64,000 nt of DNA. Origin: Calothrix sp. NIES-4101 (GTDB taxonomy: Bacteria > Cyanobacteriota > Cyanobacteriia > Cyanobacteriales > Nostocaceae). The DNA lies in the NCBI GenBank assembly GCA_004296455.1, contig AP018280.1:4030001-4094000 (forward strand), in the 5' to 3' direction. The notes below the pieces were generated by a model. It was not told where the DNA came from. It worked only from the letters and a program-made list of their open reading frames with translations, and made no database searches. Positions 52,448 to 61,562 of the stretch are shown here, piece by piece (position 1 is the first letter of the stretch; every line of letters begins with the position of its first letter). The translations under genes were made by a program, and so were the position numbers.

Positions 52448-53265
52448 TGTTTAGTACGAAACCGTTGCGGAACAACAAACTGCCATTACGAAAAAAGGTC
52501 AACGTACCTTTATTAACAACCTGTGCAACGGTTGGAGCGGTTTCCTTGATTGGGATAGTAGCATTGACAGTGGGCTGGAAACAACAAATCCCCACAAATC
52601 AAGCCAGTGAAGTCCAACAAGCCAAAGCCCAGGTTTCCCAACTCCGCGAAGTTTACTTAGAAAAATTATCCCGCACCGATTACAACATCAATCAACTTGC
52701 TAGTTATTCATCCGAGGGAACACCGACTTTGACAGGTTGGCGACAATTAGCCGCAGCATTGTGGGGACAGCAATTGAAGGGGGAAATTGCAAAGATGCAG
52801 AGCGATGATAAGTCGGGTTTCTATCGACTTCACTATATGCCTGCGTTGGAAATCGTTAAATTCAACTCGCTGGATGTTTTACTAGAAGCGGCTTCTGGCA
52901 ATGATACTTTTTACTGGGGATATCGCAAGACTGATGGCACGAGAGTAGAAGAGAAGATTTCTACAGGTGCTGCTGCGGTGATGATATTGGGGAAATTAGA
53001 GGCAGTAGATTATGCCCAAAACCTGGAATCGCAACCATCAGTAGATTTAAACCAAATGCTAATCCAAATCCGTAATGCTCAAGAACCATACTCTCTAGCC
53101 CAAGCGCAGTTATTGCGATCGCGTGGTTATTCTGACCCTGTGGAACAACTCGCTCGTGTACGGGAAATTCGCGAACAAATCAAACAGCAAGAGCAAGAAC
53201 GAAAACTGTATCTGAATGGGATGAAGGAAACAGTTCGACCCAAAATACCAAGTCCCCAAGATTGA
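52447..53265 (+). CDS. Single-pass membrane protein with coiled coil
   Basis: About 272 residues from the ATG at 52447. One membrane helix (residues ~22-44, LLTTCATVGAVSLIGIVALTVGW) is followed by a helix-rich domain (NQASEVQQAKAQVSQLREVYLEKLS; LNQMLIQIRNAQEPYSLAQAQLLRSRGYSDPVEQLARVREIREQIKQQEQERKLY). The start overlaps the preceding stop by 1 bp, so translation is coupled. Likely a periplasmic or envelope-spanning scaffold of the block. Not recognised. Confidence 0.65.
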   Translation: MFSTKPLRNNKLPLRKKVNVPLLTTCATVGAVSLIGIVALTVGWKQQIPTNQASEVQQAKAQVSQLREVYLEKLSRTDYNINQLASYSSEGTPTLTGWRQLAAALWGQQLKGEIAKMQSDDKSGFYRLHYMPALEIVKFNSLDVLLEAASGNDTFYWGYRKTDGTRVEEKISTGAAAVMILGKLEAVDYAQNLESQPSVDLNQMLIQIRNAQEPYSLAQAQLLRSRGYSDPVEQLARVREIREQIKQQEQERKLYLNGMKETVRPKIPSPQD

Positions 53266-53276
53266 GGAAATGCATC

Positions 53277-53756
53277 ATGTACGTTAAGTTTACTGCTGCC
53301 ATAATTTGTATTACCTTGTGTTCGCTCAATGTTGTTGCGGCAGTCAAACGTACTCCGATTCGTACCACTCTTGAAGGTTCCACTCGCACAACTGTTGAGA
53401 TGATGCCATCTCCTAATTCCTCTGTGCATTGGATGAGTGCAGTCATTTTTATTGCTGGATTTGCAGGTTTTTTGGGTTGGGGAATTTCAGCATATAACTG
53501 TTCGCTGGAAAGAGAGGAAATAGCTGAAGATTTGCCCAATCAAAATAATTTCGCGACTTCTACAAGTACTCCATCATCTCCATCAATTAATCCTGTTATT
53601 TCTGGGAAAAACATTATTCAATTTACTCCTCGTTTATCTGAAAATTTAGAAACTAAATCTCAAACTCTATCCCCAGAAGAATTTTATTCCCAACTCCAAC
53701 AAGAAGATTATTGGGACAATAATGAAGATTCCAATAATAATCCATCAGCTAGTTAA
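53277..53756 (+). CDS. Exported or membrane protein with S/T/P-rich tail
   Basis: About 159 residues from the ATG at 53277 (GAGG upstream). A signal-like N-terminus (YVKFTAAIICITLCSLNVVAAV), one internal membrane helix (WMSAVIFIAGFAGFLGWGI), then a serine-, asparagine- and glutamate-rich tail. This layout resembles a small mating-channel or anchor protein. It starts 11 bp after the preceding stop. No family recognised. Confidence 0.6.
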   Translation: MYVKFTAAIICITLCSLNVVAAVKRTPIRTTLEGSTRTTVEMMPSPNSSVHWMSAVIFIAGFAGFLGWGISAYNCSLEREEIAEDLPNQNNFATSTSTPSSPSINPVISGKNIIQFTPRLSENLETKSQTLSPEEFYSQLQQEDYWDNNEDSNNNPSAS

Positions 53757-53772
53757 TTTTGTTGAGGTAATC

Positions 53773-54252
53773 ATGAATAAAAACCGCCGTAATTTTGATG
53801 TTGATTATTCCGAAAGTGGGGCAATTATTCCTACTACTCGCTTGCAAGGAATGTTAAATCAAGTGCAACAACAAGGAGGAATTGTCAACCAACAATCGGG
53901 AATGCCTGTAATCGATACTCACCCCTTAGAGGTTCGATATGTCAACTCCCAAGCTTCACAAAAACCTAGAGTTCCCCACATTGAAATTCCCTACGTAGAA
54001 GTGTGGAAAGCCCACAGATTGCATCCCCAAAACACCTGGCGTTTTGTCTGGTATCCTGCCTATTTTCTTGGGGATTGCATCAAATCTCCCATTGGTGTGG
54101 GTGCAGTAGGTTTGTGGTTGTTTGTTCTGTTGATTAATTTTTTACTCAATGGCAGTTATACAGGACCCGGTTATGCTTCGGGGAAAAAGATTGAAGTTGT
54201 GCCAGAAAAAGTACCATCATTTGCGATGCCAGTATTTCGGCAGTTGGAATAA
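53773..54252 (+). CDS. Single-pass membrane protein of the FtsK-type operon
   Basis: About 159 residues from the ATG at 53773. A cytoplasmic N-terminal part (NFDVDYSESGAIIPTTRLQGMLNQVQQQGGIVNQQSG) precedes a hydrophobic helix (SPIGVGAVGLWLFVLLINFLLNG) and a short C-terminal segment. The HPLEVRYVNSQASQKPRVPHIEIPYVEVWKAHRLHPQ segment is polar. The next gene starts at its last base (TAATG overlap). Unknown function. Confidence 0.6.
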   Translation: MNKNRRNFDVDYSESGAIIPTTRLQGMLNQVQQQGGIVNQQSGMPVIDTHPLEVRYVNSQASQKPRVPHIEIPYVEVWKAHRLHPQNTWRFVWYPAYFLGDCIKSPIGVGAVGLWLFVLLINFLLNGSYTGPGYASGKKIEVVPEKVPSFAMPVFRQLE

Positions 54253-54503
54253 TGTGGGTAAAAGTTTGCTTTGGATTTACATTATTGGTGTGGTTACTAG
54301 ATATTCTCCAACCTGGATACCTCAAGTTTTATAACTTGAAAAACGTAAATTCAAAGATTAAATTTCCCATCAATAGTGCAGTTCTTTCTCAACCGACATC
54401 AACCCCCACTGATTCGATTTGTAATAACCCAAAAAATAATTTTGAGAAGTTACTAAGTTCCACTAATTCGAGTTGTAAAAATGCGAATCAAGCTGGAAAT
54501 TGA
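54252..54503 (+). CDS. Small single-pass protein
   Basis: An 83-residue protein with an N-terminal hydrophobic helix (VKVCFGFTLLVWLLDIL) and a polar, Cys-containing tail. Its ATG overlaps the preceding stop. The 3' end overlaps the M23 peptidase gene by 23 bp. Probably a translationally coupled accessory membrane protein. Confidence 0.55.
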   Translation: MWVKVCFGFTLLVWLLDILQPGYLKFYNLKNVNSKIKFPINSAVLSQPTSTPTDSICNNPKNNFEKLLSSTNSSCKNANQAGN

Positions 54504-55131
54504 TAGTACTAAAACTGCTTCAGAAGATACGTCAATTGGAGCTAGAAAATTTGAACGTAACTCAATTGATAGAAATTGGTATTATGCTTTTGCAACTTTA
54601 CTCTTGACTATTGCGATCGCACATCCTCAAATCTCTTCCTGGATTGAATCGCAACCATTGGTCAAATCTCTGCAAAACCTGATTGGTGAAGGCAATACAA
54701 GTATTACGAATGATAGAAGTACCAGTCAAATCGCTTTTCCTACAGTCAAAAACACCCCTGTGACGAGTGGATTTGGCTGGAGAATTCACCCAATTACCGG
54801 AGAACGCAGATTTCATACTGGTATAGATTTTGGTGCTGCGATGGGTACTCCAATTTATGCGATCAGCAACGGAAAGGTTGAGTTTGCAGGGAAAAGAGGT
54901 GGGTATGGTAACGCTGTAATTGTGAATCATGGAGGGGGAAAATCAACGCTTTATGGTCATGCAAGCAAACTTTATGTGCAAGAAGGACAGCAGGTTAGAC
55001 GGGGACAAGCGATCGCAGCAGTGGGTAGCACAGGTATGTCCACTGCACCACATCTACATTTTGAGGTTCGAGTGAACGATAAACCTATTAATCCTCGTCC
55101 TTACTTGCAGCAATATTTAGCAGGTCGGTAA
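54481..55131 (+). CDS. M23 (LytM) murein endopeptidase
   Basis: A 216-residue protein. A membrane helix (ALLLTIAIAHPQISSWI-type segment, residues ~40-55) is followed by a LytM domain: VTSGFGWRIHPITGERRFHTGIDFGAAMGTPIYAISNGKVEFAG, then NHGGGKSTLYGHASKLYVQEGQQVRRGQAIAAVGSTGMSTAPHLHFEVRV. The zinc ligands (HTGID..., HLH) are all present. By family it cleaves peptidoglycan cross-bridges. In a conjugation-like operon it would open the cell wall for the mating channel. Confidence 0.9.
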   Translation: MRIKLEIDSTKTASEDTSIGARKFERNSIDRNWYYAFATLLLTIAIAHPQISSWIESQPLVKSLQNLIGEGNTSITNDRSTSQIAFPTVKNTPVTSGFGWRIHPITGERRFHTGIDFGAAMGTPIYAISNGKVEFAGKRGGYGNAVIVNHGGGKSTLYGHASKLYVQEGQQVRRGQAIAAVGSTGMSTAPHLHFEVRVNDKPINPRPYLQQYLAGR

Positions 55132-55132
55132 T

Positions 55133-55933
55133 ATGTTATGGAAAATATTCATCTCCGGCTTAATTGGTGCTGCGAGTTCGGTTGCTTTGAGTTATGGAAT
55201 TGCTTCTGTTTCATGCGGTTTAGTTTCTCCTAATACTGATAAAATATGCCTCGTTAGCACTTTTGGGAAGTCAATTGATAGTTGGAAATTAGGTTTTATT
55301 ATTGGTGGTATATTTGGACTATTTCCTGGAGTAGATTATCACCGTGTTGCCAGTAAAATTAAACCAATTCATTTATCTTTAGCTTCGATTTCTTGTTTGG
55401 GTATTTACTGTTTGTTAGGTTCTCAAACTTTTGGATTTAAAACTAGTTCTCTTCAGACTAATATTGGAGTAAATTCTAAATATTCTCCGAAAATGCAAGC
55501 TTTTTTAGCAACTATTCGCTGGGCTGAAACTGGAACAAATACAAAAGAAAGTTATCGTAAATTAGTTTTTAATGGTACTTTTAATAACTTTTCAACACAT
55601 CCATTAATCAAGCAATGTGCCCCAATTAATGGTAAACGAGTTTGTTCAACTGCTGCTGGTGCTTACCAAATGCTAGATAAGTCTTGGTGGGACTTGCAAC
55701 CTAAGCTCAAACTAACTGATTTTTCACCCCAATCCCAGGACAGGATGGCTGTTGAGTACATTCGTCGGAACAATGCGATCGCGGATATTGAATCTGGTAA
55801 TTTCACGAAAGCAGCATGTAAAGTTGGCAAGATTTGGGCTTCCTTTCCTTGTAATTCCTACAATCAAAATCCCAAAAGTATGCAGGAGTTGAATAATTAT
55901 TACCAACAGCAATTGTTAGCCTTGGGAGGTTGA
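55133..55933 (+). CDS. Membrane-anchored lambda-R-like muramidase (GH104)
   Basis: A 266-residue protein. The N-terminal ~115 residues carry three hydrophobic segments. The C-terminal domain follows phage lambda endolysin R closely: FLATIRWAETGTN with the catalytic glutamate at E132, STAAGAYQMLDKSWWDLQPKLKLTDFSPQSQDRMAVEYI, and KIWASFP. Family role: lytic transglycosylase that cuts glycan strands. It starts 1 bp after the peptidase gene, so peptide- and glycan-cutting enzymes are made together. Two murein hydrolases in one unit suggest a mating or secretion channel rather than lysis. Confidence 0.88.
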   Translation: MLWKIFISGLIGAASSVALSYGIASVSCGLVSPNTDKICLVSTFGKSIDSWKLGFIIGGIFGLFPGVDYHRVASKIKPIHLSLASISCLGIYCLLGSQTFGFKTSSLQTNIGVNSKYSPKMQAFLATIRWAETGTNTKESYRKLVFNGTFNNFSTHPLIKQCAPINGKRVCSTAAGAYQMLDKSWWDLQPKLKLTDFSPQSQDRMAVEYIRRNNAIADIESGNFTKAACKVGKIWASFPCNSYNQNPKSMQELNNYYQQQLLALGG

Positions 55934-55935
55934 TA

Positions 55936-57891
55936 ATGTCTGATTATAATCATCAGGAGATCGCTAATGCAGTGTATAGCCTCAAATCGCAAGGATTATC
56001 AAATCAGGAAATCATCACAGAAGCCGAGCAAATATTTGATTTAAGTCAGCAGCAGTATATTATTGATGTTCTTGAAGAATCGGATTTTGGCAGTAAAATC
56101 ATTCGACCCACCAAGAGTTATGACCATAATTATTTATTTGAACTCATTTATCAGGCTGTAATTAGTGGCACTTCTGCTGAAGAAATTATCGATGTTTGTT
56201 GGGCAGAATTAAACTTAGAAGATTTGGCTTTTTCTAAGTTGGCTTTGGAATATATTTTAACCAATCGCTACATTAGTAAATATGAACGTGATGCTTTTAT
56301 TGTCGATTTATATCAGCAATATCAAAAAAGTAAATCCTATCAAAGTTTAATCAAGACTGCGGAATCCACTAAAAATATTTATTTGAAGCAACTTGTTTAT
56401 AAAACGGCTGAATTAGTTGCTAAGAAGACTGGAGAAGTTCCATCTTTAGTCGTTGCTCAAAATGCTGTAAATACTAATAATCCCGATTATGATAATATCG
56501 CGATCGCAGAAAATTTTAATTCTCAAGTTGGTGACAACTTAGTCGAAACCCTGAATGATTTTGGCATTACCTGTAGTTACCTCGATACGAAAACTGGTCC
56601 CACCTTCAAACGCATCAAAATCAAGTTGGGGAAAGGGGTTAGCTTCAAGAAAGTTCAAGGACTTGGTAGCGATTTGGTTCAACAATTGGGGGAACAACTG
56701 GGATTTGATAACCCACCGATGATATCTGTTATACCCGGTGCTGTCGTATTCGATATTCCCAGATGCGATCGCCAAATTGCTAATTTCGCAGATTATGTGG
56801 ATTTAACCAATGAGATTGATATTAACCGCATTGTTATCCCCGGTGGTGTAGATGTCGATGGGAAGTATATCGAAATCTCCCTGTGTGACTCGAATGTTTA
56901 CCATACCTTGGGAGGAGGGATGACTGGTGGTGGAAAGAGTCAGTTTGAAAAAGCGATGGTTTTATATTTAGCGTTGCGCTATCCTCCCAGTTTAGTCAAA
57001 CTTGCCCTCAGTGATGTCAAACTGGTTTCCTTAACTTGCTTTAATGGACTTCCCCATCTCATCGCACCTGTTGCCGAGGATGCTGCAAATACCTTGCAAA
57101 TTTTCAATTATTTGGTTGCGGAACAGGAACTTCGTTATCAAGAATTTAAGCGGGTGGGTGTGGAAAATATCAAAGAGTACAACCAAATGTTTCCCAATTT
57201 TCCCATGCCACGAATCGTTTCGGTGACAGATGAGTGTTTCGATTTGCTGTCCGATAGCACCTATAAGGACTCTATCGAAACAGCATTGATGAAATTATTA
57301 GCAAAAGCAGGTGCTGCGGGTATCAATATTTTCTTGTTTACCCAACGTCCTGATAAGGATGTGATTAAACCATTAATTCGCTCGAATTGTGCGGGTAAGA
57401 TTGCGTTTATGGTGTCCCGTCCCGAAGATAGTGGGATTATCTTGGGTAATCCTGATGATAACCGCGCAGCAAGTTTATTGGGTGGTGGGGATATGTTGTA
57501 TAAGTCACCCAAGAGTGTGATGCGTCTCCAGGGTTTGTATTTGGGGAGTAAGGCTAATTTTCAAGAGTATTTAAATCGAGCGATGGATGCAGATAATTAT
57601 GCAGATTATTGGGATTCTGGGTTGGATTTTTCTAGCTTTGCAACTGAAAATCAAAATGTTATTTCTGACAGGAATCGCAACTTACGGACAAAGTTAAATC
57701 AATCTGTAATTAACTCACTAACTGCAAATAATCAATCAGACGAATTTTCATTTCATATTATCCTCGATGATTTGACGAAATCTCAAATAACTTCTCTCTA
57801 TCGTCGTGGCTATGAGTTACATCAAATTGTGCAGGAGGTGTTTAATTTCTCGCGGGCTGATGGTAGGAAATATAAGCGGATACTGGTATAG
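55936..57891 (+). CDS. FtsK/HerA-family DNA translocase ATPase
   Basis: About 651 residues from the ATG at 55936. The N-terminal half is helical and acidic (NAVYSLKSQGLSNQEIITEAEQIF). The motor core has Walker A GGGMTGGGKSQ (K334) and Walker B VSVTDECFDLL (D432/E433), with FTQRPDKDVIKPLIRSNCAGKIAF as sensor region. A C-terminal winged-helix-like part (LYRRGYELHQIVQEVFNFSRADGRKYKRIL) follows. The core resembles SpoIIIE/FtsK. No FtsK membrane domain is fused, but membrane proteins precede it in the operon. Inference: a DNA-translocating coupling ATPase. Confidence 0.88.
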   Translation: MSDYNHQEIANAVYSLKSQGLSNQEIITEAEQIFDLSQQQYIIDVLEESDFGSKIIRPTKSYDHNYLFELIYQAVISGTSAEEIIDVCWAELNLEDLAFSKLALEYILTNRYISKYERDAFIVDLYQQYQKSKSYQSLIKTAESTKNIYLKQLVYKTAELVAKKTGEVPSLVVAQNAVNTNNPDYDNIAIAENFNSQVGDNLVETLNDFGITCSYLDTKTGPTFKRIKIKLGKGVSFKKVQGLGSDLVQQLGEQLGFDNPPMISVIPGAVVFDIPRCDRQIANFADYVDLTNEIDINRIVIPGGVDVDGKYIEISLCDSNVYHTLGGGMTGGGKSQFEKAMVLYLALRYPPSLVKLALSDVKLVSLTCFNGLPHLIAPVAEDAANTLQIFNYLVAEQELRYQEFKRVGVENIKEYNQMFPNFPMPRIVSVTDECFDLLSDSTYKDSIETALMKLLAKAGAAGINIFLFTQRPDKDVIKPLIRSNCAGKIAFMVSRPEDSGIILGNPDDNRAASLLGGGDMLYKSPKSVMRLQGLYLGSKANFQEYLNRAMDADNYADYWDSGLDFSSFATENQNVISDRNRNLRTKLNQSVINSLTANNQSDEFSFHIILDDLTKSQITSLYRRGYELHQIVQEVFNFSRADGRKYKRILV

Positions 57892-57998
57892 AAGATGATG
57901 AGAGCATAACTTATGACCTGCTTAAAGTAAAATTAATTTTAGAAGAACATAAAGGCTTTGAGCGTTTTCGGAGATATCTAGTCAATCAAAAGCTGTAA
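57892..57998 (+). pseudogene. Short in-frame remnant before the NB-ARC gene
   Basis: The frame of the NB-ARC gene, read back over its upstream stop (TAA, 57996-57998), gives about 35 further residues: YDLLKVKLILEEHKGFERFR and then RYLVNQKL. They look like a helical end of a longer protein rather than noise. They start just after the FtsK stop without a start codon. This may be the stump of a lost N-terminal domain of the NB-ARC protein. Confidence 0.4.
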
Positions 57999-58016
57999 AA
58001 GCCAGTAATATACAAG

Positions 58017-61000
58017 ATGATTGATACCTTACTCGCACCATCTCTACCAAATTATTATGTAGAACGTCTCGAATACAACCGAGAGTTAAAAACTCGTCTG
58101 CTGAAAAATTCATCAGATGTAGGTGCTTTGGTCGTGACAGCTATTGATGGCTTGGCTTCGGTTGGTAAATCTACCCTGGCAATGGCTTTAGCACATGACC
58201 AAGAGGTGCAAGCTCATTTTTGTGACGGGATTCTCTGGGTAACTTTAGGTCAACAGCCTAATCTTTTATCGCTGCTTAGTGCTTGTACCCAAGCATTGGG
58301 GGACTACAACTTTACACCCATCAGTGTGGAAGCAACTTCCAATCAACTGCGTACATTGTTGTATGAAAAAGCTGTGCTGCTAATAATAGACGATGTTTGG
58401 AATATAAAGGATGCACAAGCATTTAATGTTGGTGGAGCTAGCTGTCAAGTTTTGGTAACAACCCGCGATGCAGAAATCGCCGAAGCTCTCGGAGCTAACC
58501 CCCCATGTTGTTTGGATGTGATGGAACCATCCCAAGCAATGGAACTGCTGACTAAAAAATTAGGACGCTCGATTACTGCTATAGAATATCAGCCGGCGCA
58601 AGATTTAGCTTCATCCGTTGGTTATTTTCCTCTGGCGTTGTCATTGGTAGCTGCTGAAATCGCCAGTTGTACAACTTGGACTCAATTATTAGAGGATTTT
58701 CAGCAAGAGGTAGCGCGATTAAAAAATCTTAATCGACCAAAAGCAGAAGAAATTACTGATGAAACCATTTTAAAACGCTTGCGCTTAACAGCATCATTAA
58801 ATTTGAGTCTCAAGCGAATGCCTAAAGAAAAGCAGGAGCATTTTTCTTGGTTGGGGGTATTACCGAAAAATGTTACCATCACTAAGATGATGGCAGCGAC
58901 TCTATGGAAAATGGATATATATGATGCTGCTAAGACATTGGAATACTTAGAAAATAAAGCAGTTTTATCACCTGGAGTTCCTTTAAAAGATGGGACACCA
59001 ACGTACCGTTTACATGACTTATTTCATGACTTAGCACGTAATTTGTTGACTGCTCCACCAAACCCAGAGGATGAAGATAATCTATCGGGGTTGGGTATAA
59101 CTTTAGCCTCTGCTCACGCGACTTTTTTGGAGACTTACCGAAATAAAACCTCTAAAAATCTTTGGCATACCTTACCCGATGACGGGTATATCCATCAGCA
59201 TTTAGTTTGGCATTTGTCCAAAGCTCAAAAGGTAGAAGAAATTCACGAATTATTACGAGAAGATTCAGAAACAGGAGGTAATGGTTGGTACGAAGCTTGC
59301 GCTCGCTTGTCACAAACTGCCAATTTTGTAACTGATGTTTTTCGTGCTTGGGAATTGGCAGAAAACTCCTGGACTGAAACAACCTTGGCTCAAGTTATTG
59401 GGTTGCAGTGTCGCTATGCTTTAATTATTGCATCCCTTAATAGTTTAACAGTTGATTTACCAGTAGGGCTGCTGGTTGCGTTAGTTGAAAAAAATATGTG
59501 GACTCCTGAGCAAGGACTCAGTTACGCAATACAAAGCTCGAATCCATCACAGAAAGCAAACTTGCTTACACAGATAGCCAATCATGTGCCATCAAAGTTA
59601 AAAGAATTAGCACTGTCGAAAGCTCTGGCTGCTACTAGGGAGATTGATACCAGGGAGGCTGAGGATGAAAAGTTTCGCGCCCAGGTACTAAGTAGTTTGG
59701 CTGACAAACTGCCACCAGAATTATTATCAGAGGCTCTGGCTGTTGCTAAGGAGATTCATTTTGAGAGCTATCGCGCCGATGCCATCAGTAGTTTGGCTGA
59801 CAAATTGCCGCCAGAATTGTTACCAGAGGCTCTGGTTGCTGCCAGGGAGATTCAGAATGAGGAGTTTCGCGTCCAGGTACTAGGTAGTTTGGCTGTTCAG
59901 TTGCCAGAATTGTTACCAGAGGCTCTAGCTGCTGCCAGGGTGATTCAAGATGAGGATGACCGCGCCGATGCCCTAAGTAGTCTGGCTGATAAATTCCCAG
60001 AATTGTTACCAGAGGCTCTGGCTGCTGCCAGGGTGATCGAGAATGAGTATAATCGTGTCAATGCTCTAAGACGTTTGGCTGATAAATTGCCACCAGAATT
60101 GTTACCAGAGGCTCTGACTGCTGCCAGGGTGATTCAGGATGAGGGCGATCGCGCTGAAATACTAAGAAGTTTGGCTGATAAATTCCCAGAATTGTTACCA
60201 GAGGCTCTAGCTGCTGCCATAGAGATTCAGGATGAGGAGTATCGCGCCCAAGCCTTAAGTAGTTTGGCGGTTAAATTGCCACCAGAATTGTTACCAGAAG
60301 CCGTGGCTGCTACTAGAGAGATTGAAGATGGAGAGTTTCGCGCCTCTATTCTGGGTAGTTTGGCTGTTCAGTTGCCAGAATTGTTACCAGAGGCTCTAGC
60401 TGCTGCTAGGGAGATTGGGTATGATGCGTTTCATTTCGATGCTCTAAGTAATTTGGCTAATAAATTTCCAGAAGTGCTACCAGAGGCTCTGGCTGCTGCC
60501 AGGGAGATTCAGAGTGAGTATTGTCGCTTCGACAACTTAAGAGGTTTGGTTGATAAATTGCCACCAGAATTATTACCAGAGGCTCTGGCTGCTGCCAGGG
60601 AGACTGAGGATGAGGAGTATCGCGCCTATCTTCTAAGAAGTTTGGCTGATAAATTCCCAGAATTATTACCAGAGGCTCTGGCTGCTACCAGGGAGATTCA
60701 GGATGATGGGGATAATCGCGCCTATAATCTAAGTGCTTTGGCTGATAAATTGCCACCAGAATTGTTACCAGAGGCTGTGGCTGCTGCCAGGGAAATTCAG
60801 GATGAAAAGTATCACGTCGAAGCCTTAAGTAGTTTGGCTGATAAATTGTCACCAGAATTGTTACCAGAGGCTGTGGCTGCTGCCAGGGAAATTCAGGATG
60901 AAAAGTATCGCGTCGATGTCTTAAGTAGTTTGGCTGATAAATTGTCACCAGAATTGTTACCAGAGGCTGTGGCTGCTGCTAGGGAGATTCAGGATGAAAA

Positions 61001-61508
61001 GTATCGTGCCTGTATTCTAAATAATTTGGCTAATAAATTGCCAGAATTGTTACCAGAGGCTGTGGCTGCTGCTAGGAAGATTCAGGATGAAGAGTATCGT
61101 GCTGATGTTCTAAGTGATTTGGCTGATAAATTGCCAGAATTGTTACCAGAGGCTGTGGCTGCTGCTAGGAAGATTCAGGATGAAGAGTATCGTGCTGATG
61201 TTCTAAGTGATTTGGCTGATAAATTGCCAGAATTGCTACCAGAGGCTGTAGCTGCTGCTAGGAAGATTCAGGATGAGAAGCATCGCGCTCAAGTCCTGAG
61301 TAGTTTGGTGGATAAACTTTTACAAATACAAAAAACTCAACTTTTTTGTCTCTGGGGAAAAACTCTTCACATCTTATCTGTTTACACTCGCCCAGGTTTA
61401 CTTAGTGATATCAATATTTTAACTCCAATTATAGATACTTTAGGTGGCGAACAAGCATTGAGAGATACAGCTTATGCTATTCAAGATGTTTCACGGTGGT
61501 GGCGATAA
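58017..61508 (+). CDS. NB-ARC STAND protein with 18 C-terminal helical repeats
   Basis: A 1163-residue protein. P-loop at G45-T53 (GLASVGKST), Walker B D125/D126 (LLIIDDVW), a TTRD segment, GLPL-type GYFPLALSLVA, and an MHD-like LHD at 332-334 (RLHDLFHDLARN). A helical segment follows, then 18 repeats of 31 or 32 residues (ALAAAREIQDEEYRADALSS, then LADKLPPELLPE). The NB-ARC fold starts at residue ~15, so no N-terminal effector is fused; see the remnant upstream. By family it is an NLR-like signal-gated ATPase; the repeats are likely the ligand-sensing solenoid. Confidence 0.92.
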   Translation: MIDTLLAPSLPNYYVERLEYNRELKTRLLKNSSDVGALVVTAIDGLASVGKSTLAMALAHDQEVQAHFCDGILWVTLGQQPNLLSLLSACTQALGDYNFTPISVEATSNQLRTLLYEKAVLLIIDDVWNIKDAQAFNVGGASCQVLVTTRDAEIAEALGANPPCCLDVMEPSQAMELLTKKLGRSITAIEYQPAQDLASSVGYFPLALSLVAAEIASCTTWTQLLEDFQQEVARLKNLNRPKAEEITDETILKRLRLTASLNLSLKRMPKEKQEHFSWLGVLPKNVTITKMMAATLWKMDIYDAAKTLEYLENKAVLSPGVPLKDGTPTYRLHDLFHDLARNLLTAPPNPEDEDNLSGLGITLASAHATFLETYRNKTSKNLWHTLPDDGYIHQHLVWHLSKAQKVEEIHELLREDSETGGNGWYEACARLSQTANFVTDVFRAWELAENSWTETTLAQVIGLQCRYALIIASLNSLTVDLPVGLLVALVEKNMWTPEQGLSYAIQSSNPSQKANLLTQIANHVPSKLKELALSKALAATREIDTREAEDEKFRAQVLSSLADKLPPELLSEALAVAKEIHFESYRADAISSLADKLPPELLPEALVAAREIQNEEFRVQVLGSLAVQLPELLPEALAAARVIQDEDDRADALSSLADKFPELLPEALAAARVIENEYNRVNALRRLADKLPPELLPEALTAARVIQDEGDRAEILRSLADKFPELLPEALAAAIEIQDEEYRAQALSSLAVKLPPELLPEAVAATREIEDGEFRASILGSLAVQLPELLPEALAAAREIGYDAFHFDALSNLANKFPEVLPEALAAAREIQSEYCRFDNLRGLVDKLPPELLPEALAAARETEDEEYRAYLLRSLADKFPELLPEALAATREIQDDGDNRAYNLSALADKLPPELLPEAVAAAREIQDEKYHVEALSSLADKLSPELLPEAVAAAREIQDEKYRVDVLSSLADKLSPELLPEAVAAAREIQDEKYRACILNNLANKLPELLPEAVAAARKIQDEEYRADVLSDLADKLPELLPEAVAAARKIQDEEYRADVLSDLADKLPELLPEAVAAARKIQDEKHRAQVLSSLVDKLLQIQKTQLFCLWGKTLHILSVYTRPGLLSDINILTPIIDTLGGEQALRDTAYAIQDVSRWWR
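59622..61320 (+). repeat. 18 tandem 93/96-bp units in the NB-ARC gene
   Basis: Units end in PPELLPE (96 bp) or PELLPE (93 bp). Units 13-18 are nearly uniform; units 16 and 17 are identical. Units 1-12 are more diverged. The array has therefore grown recently from its 3' end. Confidence 0.9.
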
Positions 61509-61562
61509 AATTTAAAAATCGCTCTTTGAGTCAACATACGTAAATATAACGATTGATAAAAG

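Noticed and set aside
55133-57891. Prophage lysis cassette because of the lambda-R-like muramidase
   Set aside because: No holin, capsid, terminase or tail gene is present, and the enzyme is membrane-anchored and joined to an M23 peptidase and an FtsK-type ATPase.
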